From the NCBI GenBank assembly GCA_964346815.1, contig CAYFWF010000068.1, positions 1 through 64,000 of the forward strand: a stretch of DNA of 64,000 nt, written 5' to 3'. Of this stretch, positions 60,323-64,000 are shown piece by piece. A program made the position numbers and the translations under genes. This DNA is from CAYFWF01 sp964346815. GTDB lineage: Bacteria > Acidobacteriota > Aminicenantia > Aminicenantales > Aminicenantaceae. The notes under the pieces were generated by a model that worked only from the letters and a program-made list of their open reading frames with translations, was not told the DNA's origin and ran no database searches. The stretch's first letter is position 1. Each line of letters opens with the position of its first letter.

Positions 60323-62272
60323 ATGAGACGCTTGGTGCTGCTTCCAGAAATCCTCGTCTTTTGGTTGTGTGCATTTTCCTTTTCCCTGTTTTCCCATGAA
60401 GCGGCATCTGTCAAGGTTAAGGTCATCGTGGATAGCGCAACTGTAAAAGTCACACCTGAAATCGATGGGCAAACTCTGGCAAGAATTCCTTTGAACACTA
60501 TACTTGATTCCCAGGAAAAGCAGGGAGAGTGGTATAAGGTCACCTTCGAGAAGGAAGGACTCCAGGTTTCAGGTTTTATCCATGAAATGTTGGTGAAAGT
60601 GGTGACCGAAGAAGAGCTGGCTGTCGAAGAAGAAAGGTCGCCCGCAGAAGCGATAAAAACCCAGTTAGAAGTCATCCAGGAGATTCAGAGCAGTTTGAGA
60701 GAGAGCAGGCAGCTCATTCGACAAGAGAATAATTATGAAAAGGCAATTGCTTTCCTGACTCCGCTGATCGCCAAGGCCTTTCGCGTTGAAGACAACCAGA
60801 AGCAGCGGCAGATGGCTGCGGAAATCTACTTGTGGATAGGTATGGCATACAAAGGTTTGGGCAATGATTTTCAAGCCTTACAAGAGTTCAGGAACATGTT
60901 TGAAGTCAACCATGGTTACGCAAAAGAGATCACTCGAAACATGCTGGACCCGGACATAACAGAACTTATCGAGCAAGCGGAAAAAGAATTTTTGGGTCTT
61001 GTCACAGAATACACACTCCGTATTGAGTCAGAACCCAGCCAGGCACAAATGATAGTCAATGGGAAATTTGCAGGGCTTACGCCTGCGCTTTACAGTTCAG
61101 AATCCCCGAAGGTTTCCATTGAGATAAGAAAGGAAGGGTATCGAGCCATAAAGGAGGAGATCTTTCTTACTCGAGTGAATTCTGAAAGAGAATATGTCCT
61201 TGAGAAATTGGGCAGGAATCTGGAGGTCAAATCTTCGCCCCAAGGGGCAAGAGTCTGGTTGGATGGAGAAGATACGGGAAAACTAACAGACTGTGTGCTG
61301 TCTCATGTTCCCTTTGGATTGCACAAGCTAAAGGTCATCAAAGAAAACTATGCCGAGTGGGAAGGTTCCGTTGATATTCTAAAAGACGAGAAGCCAATAT
61401 CGATTGATGTAACCCTAACAGGAAAAAATTACGGACTGTTTAAGAAATGGGGGGCGCCCGGTTCCAAGCTTTTCCGTAATCCTTCAGGGCTTGCTTTGGA
61501 CCAAGAAGGCTCTATCTATGTGGTAGATGACAGCGATGAGAGAGTCAAAAAAATAGATCCCGAAGGAACAATAATCGGAAACTGGTACTCTGGAGGAAAG
61601 GATTTCAAAAAACTGAAGAGATGTCGGGGAATTGCAGTCGATATCCAGGGATACATTTATGTGACAGACGTTAAGAAACACAGTGTGCTGAAATTCGACC
61701 ATCAAGGACAGTTCATCAAGAAGTGGGGAAAGGAAGGCAAAGAACCCGCAGAATTCCAACGTCCGCTCGGGATCGCCATCGACAGTGACAATGATATCTA
61801 TGTTGTTGACTCATTGAATCACTGTATCAAGAAGTTTTCAAACCATGGCGTATTCATAAAAACTTGGGGGAAGAGAGGTACAGGTAAGGGGGAATTCCTT
61901 TTTCCAGTCGGCGCAGCGGTCAGTGCTGAAAAAGAAGTTTTTGTCTTGGATAGGTTTCGCCTCCAGAAATTTTCTAGTGAGGGTGATTTTCTTGCTGTAT
62001 GGGGTCATCCAGGTTCCGATGATGGAGAGTTCGATAATCCTATGGGAGTCTCTATAGATGCAGAGGGGTATGTTTACGTGGCGGATTCTGGAAACAACAG
62101 AATCCAAAAATTCGACGGGGATGGCCGCTTCATATCCCAATGGGGAAGAGCTGGAAGCGGAGAGGGCCAATTCTATTTTCCCGTGAGTGTCGTCGTCGAT
62201 TCTCATGGCAGCGTTTATGTTGCAGACCGAGACAACGACAGAATTCAGGCCTTCAGAGTGTTATCGAAGTGA
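60323..62272 (+). CDS. Exported multidomain protein: SH3-like, TPR, PEGA and NHL repeats
   Basis: 649 residues from the ATG after GAGGGA; the frame extends 15 codons further upstream. Signal peptide LVLLPEILVFWLCAFSFSLF. An SH3b-like domain (about 28-90, VIVDSATVKVTPEIDGQTLA) is followed by a helical TPR-like region (about 115-205). Two PEGA domains (VNGKFAGLTPALY; VWLDGEDTGKL) lead into an NHL beta-propeller of about six blades (about 385-649, for example PSGLALDQEGSIYVVDDSDE and NPMGVSIDAEGYVYVADSGN). These combinations are periplasmic binding scaffolds; no enzyme domain is present. Its 3' end overlaps the convergent DegV gene by 28 bases. Confidence 0.88.
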   Translation: MRRLVLLPEILVFWLCAFSFSLFSHEAASVKVKVIVDSATVKVTPEIDGQTLARIPLNTILDSQEKQGEWYKVTFEKEGLQVSGFIHEMLVKVVTEEELAVEEERSPAEAIKTQLEVIQEIQSSLRESRQLIRQENNYEKAIAFLTPLIAKAFRVEDNQKQRQMAAEIYLWIGMAYKGLGNDFQALQEFRNMFEVNHGYAKEITRNMLDPDITELIEQAEKEFLGLVTEYTLRIESEPSQAQMIVNGKFAGLTPALYSSESPKVSIEIRKEGYRAIKEEIFLTRVNSEREYVLEKLGRNLEVKSSPQGARVWLDGEDTGKLTDCVLSHVPFGLHKLKVIKENYAEWEGSVDILKDEKPISIDVTLTGKNYGLFKKWGAPGSKLFRNPSGLALDQEGSIYVVDDSDERVKKIDPEGTIIGNWYSGGKDFKKLKRCRGIAVDIQGYIYVTDVKKHSVLKFDHQGQFIKKWGKEGKEPAEFQRPLGIAIDSDNDIYVVDSLNHCIKKFSNHGVFIKTWGKRGTGKGEFLFPVGAAVSAEKEVFVLDRFRLQKFSSEGDFLAVWGHPGSDDGEFDNPMGVSIDAEGYVYVADSGNNRIQKFDGDGRFISQWGRAGSGEGQFYFPVSVVVDSHGSVYVADRDNDRIQAFRVLSK

Positions 62273-64000
62273 GAACTCGAATGATCTCCGCTGCCGCAGA
62301 CAGCGATTCCGAAAGCACCGGGGCCTGCATGGGCTCCTAAGGCAGGGGATGCATTCATAACCATCTCTACTTTTAGTCCCGTGATGTCCCTTATTTTCCG
62401 GGCGAGACGATTTCCGATATCAGGAGCATGAGTATGGGCCACAGCCACAGAGTATTTGGATGCCCTTTGCTGGATCTTCTGGAGAACGAGATCCAGCACC
62501 TTTTGCTCCAGACGCTTCTTTCCTCTTGCTTTTGCCACCGGCTCAAGTTTTCCCTGAGGACTGAGGGAAAGGATTGGATTAATATTGAGAATTCCAGCGA
62601 TAAAACCCTTTGCCTTTGTGATCCGTCCCCCTTTTACCAAATATTTCAGAGTCGGGAGGCCAATATAGATATTGGTATTTTCAATCGCACCCCGCATACG
62701 GAGCAGTATATCCTCTAATTCTTTCCCTAGACCCAACGCTTTGATCCCTTCCATAAGGATCAACCCCAAACCGACAGATATGCTTTTTCCATCCAGAACT
62801 GTAATCGTATTTGATGGGAAGCCCTGCGATGCTTGGACAGCCGTTTGATAGGTTCCGCTGAGTGCTCTAGATAATTGGACAGAGATAATCGAGGGGTAGT
62901 GAACCAGAAGATGGCTGTAAATACGGTTGAAATCCAGGAGACTGGGCTGGGAGGTTTTTGCCAGCACCGGGGATGAATCCATTATTGGGTAGAACTCCTC
63001 GGGGATGATGTCCCATCTGTCAGTGTAAGTCCTATCGTCGGCGTGAACTTTTATCGGCACAAAATAGACGGGATTGTTTTCCACCAGGTCATCCGATAGG
63101 TCACAGGTGCTGTCAGAGAGAAGGCAGATCGATCCCTTATCCTGGCTTTTCGATTCCTCAGAAAATTCATATATCTTTTTCGCAGAAATCATGCCAAAAG
63201 GAGAGATTCGGGAAAACACACTTTCAGGATCGTGTGTGTTGATGTGGATCTTTGCTAAACCGGAAGATCCATAAAAAATCAAATCCTGACCGATTTCGTT
63301 CAATTTTTTTATCAGGTTGTTTCTGTCCAGCTTTTCTGCCTTTATACAGCATTCCGCACAAAAAGGATCTGTTTGTTCTTTCTTCGTAACTCTTCCTGGT
63401 ACGGGCTTTTCTGAAGAGGAGATACTCCTCATGTTTCCCTTTTCGATAGCCTCCAGAATTCCTTGGAGGAAGAGAATCCAGGCTTTCCCTCCGGCATCAA
63501 CGACTTTGTTTTTTTTTAAAACTTCGAGTATTTTTATGGTATTTTTGAGCTCAGAGAGAGCTTTTTGGTAGGCATATTTCAAGAGAAGAACGAAGTCTTC
63601 GGTCAAAGAACATTGTTTGTTGATTTCTTTGGACCATTCTCTGAGCACGGTTAATATTGTCCCCTCCACAGGCTGTTCCAGGGATCGATAAGCGTTCTTC
63701 ACTGCAGAAGCCGTGATCGTGCCGAAGTCTTGCGTTTGGATTTTTACGAAATCTTTCATTCCCTCTGCCAAACCCAGAAAGATCTCTGCAAAAATAATTC
63801 CTGAGTAACCCATTGCGGATTGGACAGCCATATTGGCGATCTCTACGCTCACGAGGTTAATTTCGGGGAGACGGAGAGGGGAGGCGTTTATAATGGGCAT
63901 CAAGGTTCTTTTCAGGTTCAATCCTGTGTCCCTGTCTGGAATCGGGAAGACGTTGATGTGATTCAATTCCGCTTCGTGTTTGATGATCTCTTGACACCCG
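62245..64000 (-). CDS. DhaL-DegV fusion protein (5' end beyond the window)
   Basis: At least 584 residues; the frame stays open to base 64000, where GCQEIIKHEAELNHINVFPI is already typical DhaL sequence, so probably only about 20-30 residues are missing. The N-terminal DhaL/DAK2-like domain (VFPIPDRDTGLN, GTILTVLREWSKE) is followed by a linker with C-x2-C-C. The DegV fatty-acid-binding domain is from about 285 (SICLLSDSTCDLSDDLV, VQLSRALSGTYQTA, PALGAHAGPGAFGIAVCG). DegV proteins bind fatty acids for phosphorylation by FakA, whose own N-terminal domain is DhaL-like; here both are fused. The DhaL metal-binding word reads PDRDTG instead of PDGDTG. Confidence 0.88.
   Translation of the reverse strand, partial: GCQEIIKHEAELNHINVFPIPDRDTGLNLKRTLMPIINASPLRLPEINLVSVEIANMAVQSAMGYSGIIFAEIFLGLAEGMKDFVKIQTQDFGTITASAVKNAYRSLEQPVEGTILTVLREWSKEINKQCSLTEDFVLLLKYAYQKALSELKNTIKILEVLKKNKVVDAGGKAWILFLQGILEAIEKGNMRSISSSEKPVPGRVTKKEQTDPFCAECCIKAEKLDRNNLIKKLNEIGQDLIFYGSSGLAKIHINTHDPESVFSRISPFGMISAKKIYEFSEESKSQDKGSICLLSDSTCDLSDDLVENNPVYFVPIKVHADDRTYTDRWDIIPEEFYPIMDSSPVLAKTSQPSLLDFNRIYSHLLVHYPSIISVQLSRALSGTYQTAVQASQGFPSNTITVLDGKSISVGLGLILMEGIKALGLGKELEDILLRMRGAIENTNIYIGLPTLKYLVKGGRITKAKGFIAGILNINPILSLSPQGKLEPVAKARGKKRLEQKVLDLVLQKIQQRASKYSVAVAHTHAPDIGNRLARKIRDITGLKVEMVMNASPALGAHAGPGAFGIAVCGSGDHSSSHFDNTLKA

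Overview
The window reads as a chromosomal segment of an uncultivated Gram-negative bacterium. Several things point to the Acidobacteriota side of the tree, most likely an Aminicenantes-like lineage: three large orphan FtsX/MacB-type permeases ending in ANPVDSLRYE, secreted beta-propeller, DUF5107 and DUF5916-type proteins, outer-membrane beta-barrels, a Tat-exported IorAB-type molybdenum hydroxylase, and decayed copies of a TPR-protein family ending in LWKDADPG. This placement is inference from family content; there is no rRNA gene here.

Region 1 (1-15,000) is accessory DNA. It holds seven fragments that look like 3' halves of tRNA genes (Leu-TAA twice, Arg-CCG, Gln-CTG twice, Val-CAC, Arg-GCG). 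Most are separated by a recurring spacer of about 120-140 nt. I read them as attachment-site scars of successive tRNA-targeting elements whose integrases are gone. Between them lie an orphan permease, a small secreted protein, an IS481-transposase/erythromycin-esterase chimera, debris of a TPR gene and of another permease, a PadR regulator with its permease, and an ECF-sigma/anti-sigma/Spy-like operon whose last protein has a Met/Cys/His-rich tail.

Region 2 (15,000-21,800) has a Cys-rich ferredoxin-like protein, an outer-membrane barrel, a decayed TPR gene, a DUF6448-like protein, a third permease closely related to the first, and a secreted protein with kinase-like motifs.

Region 3 (21,980-31,230) is a molybdenum-hydroxylase/sodium-symporter operon followed by small membrane proteins, a broken DUF5107 gene and a CBM9/DUF5916-like outer-membrane protein.

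Region 4 (31,238-35,182) groups a FemAB/CelD-like acyltransferase, an MshA-like glycosyltransferase, a PIG-L deacetylase and an MshD-like double-GNAT protein. This resembles a low-molecular-weight-thiol (mycothiol/bacillithiol-like) pathway without a recognisable ligase.

Region 5 (35,379-46,900) is mostly metabolic: transketolase, secreted thermonuclease, Kef-type antiporter, GlcD-type FAD oxidase, extended SDR, DHOD-like protein with tandem ACT protein, POT-type transporter, YjbQ, and a DsrE-like/ArsR pair with a clear palindromic operator.

Region 6 (47,000-64,000) contains an M14-type peptidase, a YugP-type zinc peptidase, a long-form SRP RNA, a Tat-exported ferredoxin-tailed aldo/keto reductase with a DapA-family lyase, a zincin, a cobalamin adenosyltransferase, serS with two downstream tRNA-Ser genes, a DHH-type phosphoesterase with mutY, an NHL/PEGA secreted protein, and a DhaL-DegV protein cut by the window edge. 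No CRISPR array, rRNA operon, intact integrase or intact transposase is visible.
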